DNA of 64,000 nt from Heterohyrax brucei (lineage: Eukaryota > Chordata > Mammalia > Hyracoidea > Procaviidae), in NCBI GenBank assembly GCA_028571685.1, contig CM053152.1:19104001-19168000 (forward strand), given 5' to 3'. A model generated the notes under the pieces. The model ran no database searches, had not been told where the DNA came from, and saw only the letters and a program-made list of their open reading frames with translations. Below are positions 24,337 through 36,595 of the stretch, piece after piece (position 1 is the stretch's first letter; the number at the start of each line of letters is the position of its first letter). The translations under genes and the position numbers were made by a program.

Positions 24337-24450
24337 ACTTGTGGCCTAATGGCTAAGAGTTCTGCTGATCATCAAAAGGTTGGCAGTTCAAATCCCTCAG
24401 CCACTCCTTAGAAACCCTAGGCAACAGTTCTACTCTGCCTCATAAACTAA
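24337..24450 (+). mobile_element. AfroSINE, 3'-incomplete
   Basis: Head GGCCTAATGGCTAAGAGTTC and AAAGGTTGGCAGTTCAAATC with a readable B box; body ACTCCTTAGAAACCCTAGGC and CAGTTCTACTCTGCCTC. The tail is lost after about 24450. It lies ~40 bp after another copy in the same orientation. Confidence 0.8.
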
Positions 24451-24690
24451 TTATGAAAAAGAGTCTGTGTGTGACTCTTCTTCACATTTTCCACAAAGCA
24501 TTTGACCTCGTAAAGAGTCAATATATCTTTTTGGAAGACAGAATGAATTCAGTGGAATATTTTCAAATGGTAAACATTTATCAACGGTTACGAATACTCC
24601 ACATATTTCTGTTTGATGGCATTTTAATGTTCCAAAACAAGAAGACATGATAAACTGCAGGAAGATGAGTCCATGAATCTGCACAGCCTA

Positions 24691-25209
24691 TGTTTTAATC
24701 AGCTAGTGCTGCTCTAACAGAAATACCATAGAATGGATGCCTTTAACAAAGGAAGGTTTAGTCTCACACAGTAGGCTCCAAGTCCAAATTCACAATGTGT
24801 GTTCTAGGGGAAAGCTTTCCCCCTATTCGGCTCTGGAGGAAAGTCTGGTATTGCATCAGGCTTTGTCCAGGGAGCATCCTGGTGCAGGAATCTCTGGTCT
24901 GAAGGATGCGCTCTTCTCCTGGTGCTGCTTGCTTGACGGTGTGAGGTTCCCAATTGTTTGCCTGCTTCCTTTTCCTTTTATCTCATGCAGGATGAAAGGA
25001 TAAAGGATGGGGCAAGTCACACTCCAGGGAAACTCCCTTTACATTGGCGCATGGAGGTGATCTTATAAAGGGAGTCACAGTTCCACCCTAATCATTCAAC
25101 ATACAGCACAGCAAAGTCACAAAATGGAGGACCGTTATAGAACACAGGGAATCACGGCCCAGCCACATGGCTATACCTGCTTTGGGGGAACACAATTCAA
25201 TCCATGACA
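24691..25209 (-). mobile_element. Solo LTR, MaLR-like, antisense
   Basis: 519 bp. On the + strand it begins TGTTTTAATCAGCTAGTGCT and ends AATTCAATCCATGACA, and aligns along its length with the LTR at 23064-23536. Flanks GCCTA (24686-24690) and GCCTG (25210-25214) are a probable 5-bp target duplication with one change. No viral coding sequence next to it. Confidence 0.72.
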
Positions 25210-25499
25210 GCCTGCTTATCAATTCACATTTTGCTCACATTGAAAGAACTATGGACATGTTCCTCTACAGCAGAGGAGGCCGCCACATGTGCAGACAAGA
25301 ATAGGCTGTTGCACTGGGTTCACTGAAAGTAACTAAGAAATAGCACTTGTAGACTGCTCAGGAAGCAATAGTCCTCAAACGTTATCTACTAAATTTTTTT
25401 ACAAAGACATATAACATCTGACAATCAGGTTCACGAATCTGCCACTGTGCACTTACATTGGCAGCATTGTACAAACAACTCAGTAAGGTTTCATCACTT

Positions 25500-25907
25500 T
25501 AGCATGTCAGTGTCTTACAGCTGTGTTTGTGTTGACATGTGTGATGGTGTCTTGTTGAGTGGCATTCACTACTGCTGTATGCTTTCTGTGCCATTATGAG
25601 AATGTTGCACATTTTTTGTGCAATCGTGAGAATGTCACAGCTTGAATTAGAGCAATCAACAAACATTACATTTATTGTTAAACCTGGCAAGAGTGGAAAT
25701 GAAATCAAGGATATGTTAGTCCAAGTTTATTTGGAGAATGTCATGAAGAAAACTGCAGTATACAAATGCAGTATACATGATTCTCAGAGGAGAGAGAATT
25801 TGTCTGATGAAGAGAGGTCAGGGCGGCTAATAACATACACAACGGATGAAAAGATTGCAAAAATTCCTCAAATTGTGTCAAAATCATCCGCTGTCCTCCA
25901 AATCTGA
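25500..25907 (+). mobile_element. Mariner fragment, transposase N-terminal part
   Basis: A Tc1/mariner DNA transposon remnant. The transposase start is near 25627 (MSQLELEQSTNITFIVKPGK). It goes on as SGNEIKDMLVQVYLENVMKK, the helix-turn-helix region that binds the terminal inverted repeats, and DEERSGRLITYTTDEKIAKI, the conserved linker. The frame is lost after about 25905, so the catalytic domain is absent. A large N-terminal piece only; the terminal inverted repeat could not be delimited. The fragment at 44970-45420 carries the complementary C-terminal part of what looks like the same family. Confidence 0.8.
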
Positions 25908-26167
25908 TCAGTATCTCAAACCTGGATTTTCTGGGAAAATCACTGCAAACAACTAACAATTCCCTTACAGAAGTGGAGCCTTTTCATCCACACTGAGAGA
26001 GAAACATGACTAGAAGGCCATTTCAAATCTAAATCCATGTACATGTGCTTTTCCAAATACAAATAGCAACTGGAATCCTGGTAGCTTCTGGGAAATAAAG
26101 CTGAAGTATCAAAATTCTGGGTTTGCTATTGAAGGAAATCAATTTTATAGCTATTAATAAAAACCGT

Positions 26168-27149
26168 GAAGGGCCAAGATGGTGGACTAGACACATGACT
26201 CCTCAATTCCCTCTGAGAACTAAGGGCTGGAATGATAATTGAATGGAGAAATGTGGGCATCCAAAGAGTCCTAAGATCTAGCATACAGTTGTCAGATTGA
26301 ACTACATACCAGTAGTGGGGTGACTCATCATTTGGGAAGACTGCAGGTACTGATGCCTTCCTTCTTATCTGGGAGGTGAGCATTGGGCATGAGCTGGCTA
26401 ATATGAAGAACAGCAGTGCTTAAGGAAACAGAATACAGTGCAGCAATGGCCACAGTTTGAAAGCTTGGCTGACAACTCAAAGTATCACTGCTGCTTCACC
26501 TTCTCTTTTCAGAGCTGTGCCATAGATTCTGCTGTTTCATGGCAGTAAGGGCAGCTCGCACAAGACGCCACATTGGTCAGCTGAGCGGTGGAGTCACCCA
26601 ACCAGATATTTTAGCTGGGGCTAATTCTCAAGCTGAGAAGCAGTGCCTCTCCAGAAAGTTCTACTCTAGCAGAAAAGCTGTATGAAAGACAGTAGTGCCT
26701 GGAGTTATGAGTGGGGCCTGGCAAAGAATGGCAACCAGGCCATAATTTCTACCTACTATGAACCACATCTTAGGATCTGGGGACAGTGTATGAGGGGCCT
26801 GCCACACTTGAGGGCCTCACTGATTTGGGCAGCTGTTGGAAAGCTCCTCACTTAGCAGGAAACCATCTTTTTAAGATAAGAACAATTAGAGAACTATGAA
26901 CTGAGTGGCCTAGCAGCATTTCCTACACCCTTCACTCATCCATACCACAGCAAAGGCTGATGGCCCCCAAAAGTAACTTCTTTTGCCAGCCAGGAGGCAG
27001 ACCCTGCTGTCCCAGAGAGTCTCCCTGGGGCCAGTAACTAGAGTACACAGAGGAGGACGGGGACCAACTCCTATGGTAGAACTAGGCTGCAGCTCCTACT
27101 GAGAAAACACCAGACAAACTGAATAACTTCTAGATGGTGTGAAGGCAAA
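26168..27149 (+). promoter_or_regulatory. L1-E 5' UTR (ancestral internal promoter)
   Basis: About 1 kb upstream of ORF1. The first 30 bases hold the conserved L1 start motif CAAGATGG, a YY1-like site in other mammalian L1s. No tandem monomers are visible, unlike L1-F. Promoter activity is inferred from position, and the copy is likely dead. Confidence 0.6.
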
Positions 27150-28030
27150 TACCATTAGCTAACCATTTAAAGAAACACAACACCATAGCTCAGGAAAACT
27201 CACAAAATAAAGAATGAAAAACTTCCCAAATGAAGAAGCATTTCTGAATATGTCAGCAGTCAAGTACAAACGGATTATATACATACACGCCTCCTAGACG
27301 TTAAACAAAATGCAGCAGCAGAAAATGAAAAGTTAAGTAAACTATGTGAAATAATGGAACACCAGTGATCTGAAATCCAGCAGATCTATAATGAAATTAG
27401 AGAATTTCACATTTCAACACAAAGCCAAAAGGGCAGAACTCAGGAGTTGGAAGCCAGAGTTACTAAGCTTTAGGACAGAGCAACTGACACAATTCACTTA
27501 TGAGGAGAAATCAGACAAACAAAATAAGAAAAACGAAGAAGCATTAAGAAACATGTGGGACTTTGTTAAGAGAAATAATGTATGATTAATCTGAGTTCCT
27601 GAACACAGAAGGATACCTCAAAATACAGAGCTGTTGTAGAGTTGTTGACAGAAAACTTCCCTGAAAGTATGAAAGAGAACATAGATTTTCAAGATGCCTA
27701 CTGCACATCACAAAAAGTAGACCCCAAAAGAAAGACACCAAGACATAATTATGTCTAATAAAATGAAACATAAACAACATCTCTTAAAGGCAGAGAGGCC
27801 TGCAGCAAAGCTAACATTCTGAGGGAAGCCCTCTCAGCTTTTGTCCAACTTCTCAGTAGAAACAAGAACACAGTAGGATTACATATTGAAAGCCATTAAG
27901 GAAAAAATCCAACCAAGAATTATATATCCTGCAAAACTGTCTCTGAAATATGAAGATGGAATTAAGACATTTGCAGATAAACGCAAGCTTAGAGACTATA
28001 AAACCCAAATGAAAACTACAAGACATTCTG
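27150..28030 (+). pseudogene. L1-E ORF1 pseudogene
   Basis: The coiled-coil part is interrupted by stops (27230-27390), with an open piece at 27391-27585 that reads FTFQHKAKRAELRSWKPELL and is rich in Lys and Glu. The RRM region (27640-27860) is frameshifted. The C-terminal domain is open at 27886-28143 and reads AIKEKIQPRIIYPAKLSLKY, the YPAKL block of L1 ORF1. The expected stop is TGA at 28028-28030; the 27886 frame reads past it. Normal role: RNA-binding chaperone of the L1 ribonucleoprotein. Inactive. Confidence 0.82.
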
Positions 28031-30832
28031 AAAGAAGCCTTTTGCATAGAAAAACAAAGGCATTAAATGTATACTTAAGGATGCAATGCAGGACACAGCA
28101 TCCAGAATCCTACTTGGTTAGGGAAGTCACAAAGCTCAATTAAAGCTACAATATTAAAAGAGGGGGATGAGTGGATCAAAACATGAAGACTATGACATCA
28201 TCAAACTAAAAATAGGGATAAATTGCAGTAGTTATAGCCCTTTCAGATGGCAAAGAAATTAAAAAGATACGCAGAATTTAAAGGCTGGTTTAAACTTAGA
28301 ACAGTAAAAGGAGAATTGTAGGGATGCCGCAAAGCAAGATAACAACGTGACATATCAAAACAAGAAACATAACACAGGAGTTTCAACAAACACAAAATCA
28401 ACACACAAAAAGATGAAAGGTAAGTCCATAAAGAAAAATGACCCAGAAAAGAAGATAAAGAGTAACACAGAATACATCAACAATGTGGCTTCAAAATGAC
28501 ACTGAATATAAATAGACCGAAAGCTCCAATACAGAGACAGCAAGTGATATCCTGAATCAATAGACATGAACTATCTATGTGTTGCTTACAAGAAACACAC
28601 CTTAGACCCAAAAATATGAACTGAAAATTAAAGGATGGAAAAATACATACCAAGCCAATAACATACAAAGAGCAGGAGTGGCAATACTAATTTCAGATAA
28701 AATAGAGTTTAACACAAAAACTACCATCATGGACAACAATGATCACCATTTATTACTGAAATATTCCATACATAAGTAGGACATAACAGTACTAAATATT
28801 AATGAACCCACCACCAGAGCATCTAAATACATCAAACAAACACTGAAAACATTGAAAAATGAGATACAGTATTCCACAATAACAGTAGGAGACATCAACA
28901 TTCCACTTTCAGTAATGGACAGATCGAGAAAAAATTTCAGTAAAGATACAGAAGATCTTACTGCAGCAATTCACCAACTAGACTTCACTTACATACAGAA
29001 ATTTTCTGTATAATCAGATAAGTACACAGTCTTCTCCAGTGCACATGGAACATCTTCCAGAGTAGACCATGTGTTAGAACATGTCACAAGTCTCAAGAAA
29101 ATTCAAATCACACAATTATTGCAAAGCATCTTCACAGACCATAAATCCATAAAAGTCTAAATCAACAGCAAAAAAAACACACCTACAAACTTGAACTTAT
29201 GGAAACTGAACAACACCTTGCTCATAAAGCCATGGGTTATAGAAGAAATCAGAGATGAAATAAAGAAAACTAAGGAATCAAATGGGAATGCAAACACTCT
29301 ACTGGAACCTAGGGGGTACAGCAAAAACACTGCTCAGAGGTCAATTTATCTGTATAAATGGATACATCCAGAATGAAGAAAGGACCCAAAGAAAGAATTA
29401 ACCCGACAGCTTGAACAAGTAGAAAGAGAACAGAGGAACCCCTCAGACACCAGAAGAAAACAGATAATAAAGATTAGAGCAGAACTACATGAATTAGAGA
29501 ACAAAAAAAATTTAAAAAATTGACAAAACCAAAAGCTGGATTTTTTAAAATATCAACAAAATTGATAAACCATTGGATAACATTACAAAAGAAAAACAGG
29601 AGACAAACAACTAACCCAAATAAGAAATGAGATGGGAGGTGTCACAAAGACCAAACTGAAATTTAAAGTATAACAGAATACTACAAAAAACTGTACTCTA
29701 CCAGATTTGAAAACCTAGAGGAAATAGACAAATTTCTAGATTCATATTACCTACCAAAATTATCATAAGGAGAAGCAGAACAACTAAATATACCCATCAC
29801 AGAGGAAGAGACCGAAAAAATTATCAAAAAACTACCAAGTAAAAAAAGTCCTGCTCCAGATGTCTTCACCACAGAATTCTATTGAACTTTTAGAGAGGAG
29901 TTAACTCCAATACTCCCAAATTCATTCCATGTAGCCAGCATAACCCTGATACCAAAATCAGGGAAAGATCCCACAAAAAAAGAAAATTATGGACCAATAT
30001 CACTCAGGAACCCACAAGCAAAAATCTTCAACAACATCCTAGCCAAAAGAATTAAACAACATGTCAAAAAAATAATTAATCACAATCAAGTTGGATTCAT
30101 ACCAGGGACGCAAGGCTGGCTGAACATCAGAAAAACAGTATGATCAACCATGTAAACAGCACAAGGAGTAAGAATCACCTGATTTTGTCAACTGAGGCAG
30201 AAAAGGCATTTGACAAGTCCAACACCCATTCATACTAAAACTTCTTGGCAAAATAAGAATGGAAGACAAATTCCTTAATACAGTAAGGGACATCTATAGA
30301 AAGTTAGCCGCCTACATTATCCTGAATGGAAAGAGACTGAAAGAATTCCTCTCGAAAATGAGAAGTAGACAAGGTTCCCCACTCTCACCACTTCTATTCA
30401 ACATTGTATCAGAGGGTCCAGCCAGAGCAATTAGACATGACAAAGAAATAAAGGGCATCCACATCAGCAAAGAAGAAGTAGAAATCTCCCTATTTGCAGA
30501 TGATATGATTGTATATGCAGGCAATTCTAAAGAATCCACGAGTAAACTACAGGAGTACAGCAAGGTATCAGGATACAAGACAAACATAAGTAAATCAGTG
30601 GGATTCCTTTATACCAACAAAGAGATCACCAAAGAAGAAATCACCAACCATTTACTATAGCCCCAAGAAGATAAAAAACCTAGCAATATATCTATCTAGA
30701 GAAATAAAGGGTCCTATACAGAAAGAACTGCAAGAAACCAAAAGAGACTTACATAAATGGAGAAACCTACCCTGCTCTTGGATAGAAAGACTTAACATTG
30801 TGAAAAATACCTATTTTATCCAAAGCAATCTA

Positions 30833-30871
30833 GGGTCACCATGAGTCAGATCTGACTCAATGGCACTTGGC
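30833..30871 (+). mobile_element. 39-bp SINE-tail fragment inside L1-E ORF2
   Basis: GGGTCACCATGAGTCAGATC followed by TGACTCAATGGCACTTGGC is the last part of an AfroSINE-type tail in sense orientation. It replaces about 17 bases of the L1 between CAATCTA and CAATACAAATT that other copies keep. No target duplication is visible. Confidence 0.7.
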
Positions 30872-31219
30872 CAATACAAATTGTAATTTCCTTTTTAAAT
30901 GAGATGGAGAAACAAATCACCCAATCGTTTGGAAAGGAAAGAAAATCCAGATAAGTGAAGCACTACTGAAGAAGAGGAACACAGTGGGAGGCCTCAAACT
31001 ACAGGAATTTAGAATCAATTGTACTGCTACAGTAGTCAAAACTGCCTGTTACTGGTACAAAAACAGACATACAAACCAATGGAACAGAGTTGAAACCCCA
31101 GATATGCCACCAACTTTTTACAAACAGTTAATATTAGACAAAGGCCCTAAGATTGTAAACTGGGGTAGAAGCAATGTCTTTAACAAACAAACAATGTTGT
31201 CAAAATTGGACACCATTTT

Positions 31220-31402
31220 TTTTTTAATTTTATTTTTATTTTTATTTAACATAACTGAGTAAAAATGTACATTCACATGTAAATTTACATGCCCCCCTAT
31301 ATGCAGCTTCCACTGCTCTCCCTGCCCGGTGACAGCACACTATTCCTCTCTGCTCCATACATGTCTCATCCTCCCAACAGTCTCCTTTCCCCTCCTCTCC
31401 GT
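31220..31402 (-). mobile_element. Nested, severely 5'-truncated L1 3' end (antisense)
   Basis: 183 bp consisting only of the last part of an L1 3' UTR plus poly(A), in reverse (poly-T at 31220-31225 on the + strand, then CATTCACATGTAAATTTACA and GCAGCTTCCACTGCTCTCCC). It is flanked by an 18-bp duplication of L1-E sequence, AAAATTGGACACCATTTT (31202-31219) and AAAACTGGACACCATTTT (31403-31420), with one mismatch. A clear target-primed insertion. Confidence 0.9.
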
Positions 31403-32397
31403 AAAACTGGACACCATTTTAAACAAGACCCATTTCCCATATCCTACACAAAACTAACTCAACATGGATCAAAGACCTAAACATCAAGCCTAAAACAATA
31501 AAGCACATGCAAGAAAAAATACAATCAACAATGGAATCTTTAATAATACAAATCAGACAGACCTCAAAATCTGACCAATACAGCATGATCAACAGAAGAG
31601 AAAATAGACAAATGAGAACTACTAAGAATCAAATACTTTTGCTTATTCAAAGACGCTATCAAAGGGTTAAAAGACCACCTACAAAATAGGAAAAAATATC
31701 TGGCAACTCCATGTCAGACTGATGTCTAACCTACATAATATACAAGACACTGCAAAATATCAACAAGAAATAGGTAAATAACCTAGTTAAGTGATGGGCA
31801 AAGGAGATGGACAGACACTTTACCAAGGAGGACATCCAGGAAGCCAAAAGACACAAGACGGAATGCTCAGGATCATTAGCTATCAAAGAAATCGAAATCA
31901 AAACTAAAATGAGGTATCATCTCACCCCAACAAGTTTGGCCATGATCCCCAAAACACAAAACAACAAATACTGGAGAGGCTGTAGAGAGACTGGAACTCT
32001 GCTGCACTGCTGGTGGGATTGCAAAATAGTACAATGTCTTTGGAAAGCAATCTGGCACTTCCTTAAAAAGCTGGACATAGATAAATCATTTGATTCAGTA
32101 ATCCCACTGCTTAGAATGTATCCTACAGAAACAAAAGCTGTCATACAAACAGATACATGTACACTAATGTTTATCCGGCACAGTCCACAACAGCAAAAAG
32201 ATGGAATCAACCCACACGCCAACAACAGATGAACGGCTAAAGTATGGTACATATACTCAATGGAACACTATTCAGTGAGAAAGAACAATGATGATTTGAG
32301 GAAGCGTCTCATACCCCGGTTTCAGTTGGAAGACATCATGCTGAGTAAAATTAGTCAGTGGCAAAAGGACAAATACTATATGAGACCCCCCTAATAC

Positions 32398-32432
32398 AGC
32401 CAAAAGCCAAGCCAAGTGCCATCGAGTCAGAT
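32398..32432 (-). mobile_element. 35-bp SINE-tail fragment at the L1-E ORF2/3' UTR border
   Basis: AGCCAAAAGCCAAGCCAAGT then GCCATCGAGTCAGAT is the reverse complement of an AfroSINE-type tail ending GGCACTTGGCTTGGCTTTTG. It sits where other L1 copies read ACCATAAGGACTTAAAAACA. No target duplication is visible. Confidence 0.68.
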
Positions 32433-33964
32433 CACAAAAATAGAGTTATGTACAGAAGAAAAGATTCTTTGACTGCTACAGGGGTTGGGAGGGAGGGAGA
32501 GGTTTGGCCATAGATTAGACAGCTGACAGAAGTTTCATTAGGTGAAAGCAGTGACAGCACACAGTAGAAAGTAGATCAATTTAATTTCACTTCACTATAA
32601 ACAGAAAACTCTTTTAATCTCAACTCAGTACCACAAGGATAGAGTAGCAGGGGCATGGTTTGGGGACCATGCTGCCAGTGGACATCAAGCCTAATTGGCA
32701 TAACCAGCCTATTGCTAAGAGACTCTTCTGTACCCCATATTGGTGAGTGACCTCTGGGATCTTAAAACCTAGCAAGCTGCCAATTGAGGTACATCAAATG
32801 GTTCCAACTCATCCAGAACAGATGATCCCTGAGAACAAACACACAAAGGAAAAAAGAGTTCAGAAGACAGAAGGACCCATGTGAATGGGAGACTGTACGA
32901 ACATGTGATCAGAAGAACAAGACAGTGTCCGGTCACCACCAAAGCCAGCCATGATGGGGCACACAATGTTCCATCCCTGTGGCAACACGAACGAAAGAGT
33001 GGTGCAGCTCAAGAACTCCACTAAGTGACCACAACTGATGGTCTGACACCCTGGGGAATCCCCTGCGAGCATGGCCCCTAGGCCTGTTGCTGCTGCCCCT
33101 GTCCAGAAAATGCTACTGAGGTCAACTCTTCGGACAAAAATGGTCTGGACTCAGGAACACGATGCAGCCCTATGGTGTGTGTACTTTATAGGAGGTGTCC
33201 TACTGGTCTATTTCTAGATGGGAAGAAAGAGGATGAAGGGAGGGGACAGGAGATGGTTACAAGGATACAACTAGTATAGAATGAAAAGGAGGTGTGTGTT
33301 GTCACTGGGCAAGCAGAGCAGAAGGAGCTGCAGATAGGCAGGTATAAAAAATTCATTTGGATTGTATACTTTCTCTTAATCAAAATAAAAAAGATAAAAG
33401 CTTTGATTAGGCACACTGGCAAATGGCTCCTTCCTTTTGACTTCTGATAATACCTGATCAAAAAAAACCAAGTATTCCTACAGTGGTGTCTTTTATACCA
33501 TATACATGGATAGCAGGCTACCTAAATGTGAAGGATAATGTCAGTAAAGTTCTGCAACAATTAATTACACTGTTTGTGGTATAACAGTAAAGGACAATGA
33601 TTTACTTCCTTTATGATAAACCCTTTTTCAGAGGCACATTATTCAGTAAAAACAGACTGTGAACTAAGAACATTATACAAAGAATTAAAACTAAAAAGTA
33701 TTTTTTACTAAATATAAGCACAATAAATAATAACACAGCCAGTACTTTCAACTGACAAGGAATTAATTCATGCAGCAAGCGTCCACTGCTGCTTACACTC
33801 TGACACTGTTCTGCGAATTTTTGAGTAGGTCATTACTGAATTTCAAGATCACACTCCTACTCAATCCTCATGTGAGAATAGTACACCTACCTCTGCTGGT
33901 CTCCTCCTCACCATCAGAGGGGAGCCATGGGGCACAATCATGAAGAACAGGACAGGATTAAACT

Positions 33965-34051
33965 GTCAGTGAGGCAGTATGAGATGCACAGTCCAATAGT
34001 CCTGGGTTCAAATTCAGATTCGAATACCATGTAACCTTGAACAGATTGTTC
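33965..34051 (+). mobile_element. MIR fragment
   Basis: AGTCCTGGGTTCAAATTCAG and ACCATGTAACCTTGAACAGA match the MIR core; the 3' half is cut by the adjoining AfroSINE. Confidence 0.6.
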
Positions 34052-34228
34052 AAATGGTGCAAATGGTTACTGTACTTGGCTGCTAACTAAGACACTGGTG
34101 TCTTGGAATAAAGGTCTGGTAGCCTACTTCCGAAAAATCAGTCACGGAAAGCCTATGAAGCACAGTTCTACTCTAACGCACATGGAGTCACTGTAAGTCA
34201 ACATCAACTCAATGGCACCTTTCCTTTA
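34052..34228 (+). mobile_element. AfroSINE, long variant
   Basis: Head GGTGCAAATGGTTACTGTAC and TTGGCTGCTAACTAAG; body GGTCTGGTAGCCTACTTCCG, AAAAATCAGTCACGGAAAGC and ACAGTTCTACTCTAACGCAC; tail CATGGAGTCACTGTAAGTCA and CTCAATGGCACC. Same variant as 22411-22613. Confidence 0.82.
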
Positions 34229-34839
34229 AAGAAGATTAAACAAGAACAAGGCAGGTGATTATATCTGCTTTTTATTGTTTATGCTCCATAAATCTATAAC
34301 CATAATCTCTGAGCTTTTAGTATTTTGTGCAAAAACTGCCAACTTTCACCCCATGAACCTTGAGCATGCCCCAGTTTCTCTGGGCAGAGGTGTTTCAACT
34401 CTCCAGTAAGCTTAGTATGATGTCCCCTGCCTCAGAAGTAGCTTGTTGGAGAATGAAAGGACACAATTTACATGAAAGCAGCTTGCAGTTTGTACAGGAG
34501 GGCCAAGATTCTCATGATAACACCTGTGTTCAGTGAGAAAGTCTAAATATAAGATAATAAAAATTTTCTATATGCTACCCCGCCAGGGTGAGACATGGTT
34601 GGAAATCAGGAGATCACATAGCTAAAATGAGTTCACAAATAATTCCAGAATATCACCTGAGGAAATAAAAAAATGATGAGACTCTTAAGGGTACTCCCAG
34701 ATCCAGCCCAGGAGTAGATGGGCCAAGAGTCCAAGAACACTGTGTTCTTCCAAATCCCTGTTTTACTTCCTCCTTCTCCCTTAACCTCTTTTCACTGAAT
34801 ACACTCCCTAGCGCATTGTGTTTTTAATCTTTTTCAAAT

Positions 34840-35250
34840 TGTGTCAGTGTCTTTTTCAAAAGCCTCCAGTGGCTCCCTGCTGCCTTAGTCTCAGTTCTTT
34901 CCTGTAGTACTTCCCTCCTTTTTGCTACATACAACAGGATCCTAAGCAACATTTCTAACAGGTTTCTTCAGGCAACCTATACCCATAGCATATTTACAAA
35001 TTTCCTTGTCTATTCCTCTCAGCCCAGCCACCTTGACCCTATGGTTGACTATGGCAGTACTTGTGCCTGGAACTGACTCTTCCCATTCCCAATCCCACCC
35101 TCACACCCCCACCACATACATACCCTCACAAGGTTGCTGTAGGACAAACTTTCCACAGGTCAACTAGCATGACCTCTAGGAACCATTCCCTCATCAGCTT
35201 ATTATCTAACACTCAGTATCCTTTATAAGACTGCTATAATTTATTACAGC
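34840..35250 (+). mobile_element. L2 fragment
   Basis: Weak but ordered matches to the L2 3' region: AAGCCTCCAGTGGCTCCCTG, TTGTGCCTGGAACTGACTCT, AACCATTCCCTCATCAGC, then ACACTCAGTATCC. Confidence 0.45.
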
Positions 35251-35255
35251 AATAA

Positions 35256-35349
35256 TGGCATGAATAAAATACTGTTAATGTTAGGTATAAGGAAGGTAAT
35301 TATTTGATGTTAGGGGCCAAGAATGCTGTTACAGAGAAAGGCAACTGTT
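35256..35349 (+). repeat. Long inverted repeat, left arm (94 bp)
   Basis: Begins TGGCATGAATAAAATACTGT and ends GAAAGGCAACTGTT. Its reverse complement occurs at 36502-36595 with 5 mismatches and no indel in 94 bp (eye count). I recognise no repeat family in the arm. Confidence 0.92.
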
Positions 35350-35724
35350 ACACTATGGTAAGAAAAGATGGAAACTTGTCAGACTCTAGTCAACAATACT
35401 AAGGACAGTGAATATAAGTGATTTCTGAATCCCACTGAAAATTCAAATCAATTCAGTCATGGTGGTTACATCAGTGGAATAGGAAAAGCAATCTTCCTCC
35501 CTCTAGAAATTATGCAAATTTCCTCTCAGTTTCCCATTCCCTTTTCAGAATCTCTTACTGTCCAACAAACATTTCTCCCAAGAACTCTCCACACATCCAA
35601 AAGTCAAAGAGAACAAAGTACATCGAGGTTAACTCAATAGCACATGGTCTCATTTAAGTCTGATTCAAGTAAATCTAATTAGGTGAAAAATCTCTACCAT
35701 AAGATTAATTACCTACAATCAAGA

Positions 35725-35775
35725 AGTGGAGCCCTGTTGTACAGTAGTTAAGAGCTCAGCTCCTAAGGAAAGCTA
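35725..35775 (+). mobile_element. AfroSINE head fragment
   Basis: GGAGCCCTGTTGTACAGTAG then TTAAGAGCTCAGCT is the first ~50 bp of an AfroSINE. It lies between the arms of the long inverted repeat. Confidence 0.65.
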
Positions 35776-36501
35776 GTCTGATCATTCCTTTTTATCTGTA
35801 GTGCCTGAGAATTCATTATAATGTTGTAGGTTTATAAAAGATGATAGAATGAATGACTAAAATACAGAGTTTTGATGTTTTATATTTTTATCTGCCATTT
35901 TAGCATCTGCAGCATGTGGACTGGCTGACCATTACTCTCAGTCCACATAACTTTTAGTTCTTCCCTGGCCCAGACATTCCAAGGGGAGCAAAATGGGACA
36001 AAGAAAATACATGACCCCTTCTGTATCTGTCTGTTAGGTTTACTGAGAAAATTCTGGTATAGATCAACTGTACAGAAGCAGAAAAGGTACAGTCATTATT
36101 ACTGAACCTGATTTGACTTAAGATGAAAGTCAGAAAATGCTCCAATGAAACATTTGGTTTATTTTGCTTAAAACATTTTTCTTCTCCAAAACATTTTTAT
36201 TCCCCAAATATCTGCAACCATGATATACATGTGTGTCCTTCAAGACATTTCACATACCTCTGCCTCAAGGAAACATAACTAGGTGGTAACAGGTGATGTA
36301 CACATCCTACTAACTTTTTAACTATAAACTAATAAAGTACAATTATTTCAGTCTTAGATTAGCAAGATTAAAGACATAAAAAGCACTTACTCTCTGCTTT
36401 AAAATTTCTCTACTACCTCAAATATATCACTTAACACAAAGATTATATTTGAATTGAATTTCAAAGCACACTTTGTAACATTTCAGGATAAAGGTGACAT
36501 A

Positions 36502-36595
36502 AACAGTTACCTTTCTCTGTAACAGCTTTCTTTGCCCCTAACATCAAATAATTACCTTCCTTATACCTAACATCAACAGTATTTTATGCATGCCA
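36502..36595 (-). repeat. Long inverted repeat, right arm (94 bp)
   Basis: Reads AACAGTTACCTTTCTCTGTA at its inner end and ATTTTATGCATGCCA at its outer end. It pairs with 35256-35349 across a 1152-bp spacer. No duplication flanks the outer ends (AATAA on the left, CCAGA on the right). Confidence 0.92.

Larger units (their letters stand above)
28480..32392 (+). pseudogene. L1-E ORF2 pseudogene
   Basis: Endonuclease pieces lie at 28480-29160 (TLNINRPKAPIQRQQVIS-like start, QETHLRPKNMN after a frame change). The RT begins around 29740 (ITEEETEKIIKKLPSKKSPA). The longest open piece is 30259-30660, reading [20 protein letters not shown] and then LFADDMIVYAGNSKE, with the FADD catalytic box intact at 30493-30504. 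The C-terminal part is at 30984-31217 and 31807-32232; the latter contains NNKYWRGCRETGTLLHCWWD, where one Cys of the knuckle is Tyr. At least eight breaks plus three insertions. Inactive. Confidence 0.86.
26168..33399 (+). mobile_element. L1-E: full-length, decayed LINE-1
   Basis: A ~7.2-kb element with the diagnostic 5' end GGGCCAAGATGGTGGACTAG (26171-26190), a 5' UTR, ORF1, spacer, ORF2, 3' UTR and an A-rich end (about 33384-33399). It contains a nested antisense L1 3' end (31220-31402) and two very short SINE-tail fragments (30833-30871, 32398-32432). A target-site duplication is not obvious. Same 3' UTR type as L1-A, C, D and G. Confidence 0.88.

Noticed and set aside
15485..25209. A provirus formed by the LTRs at 15485, 23064 and 24691
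   Set aside because: The LTRs are in different orientations or lack any internal viral sequence between them, and each has its own context, so they are separate solo LTRs.
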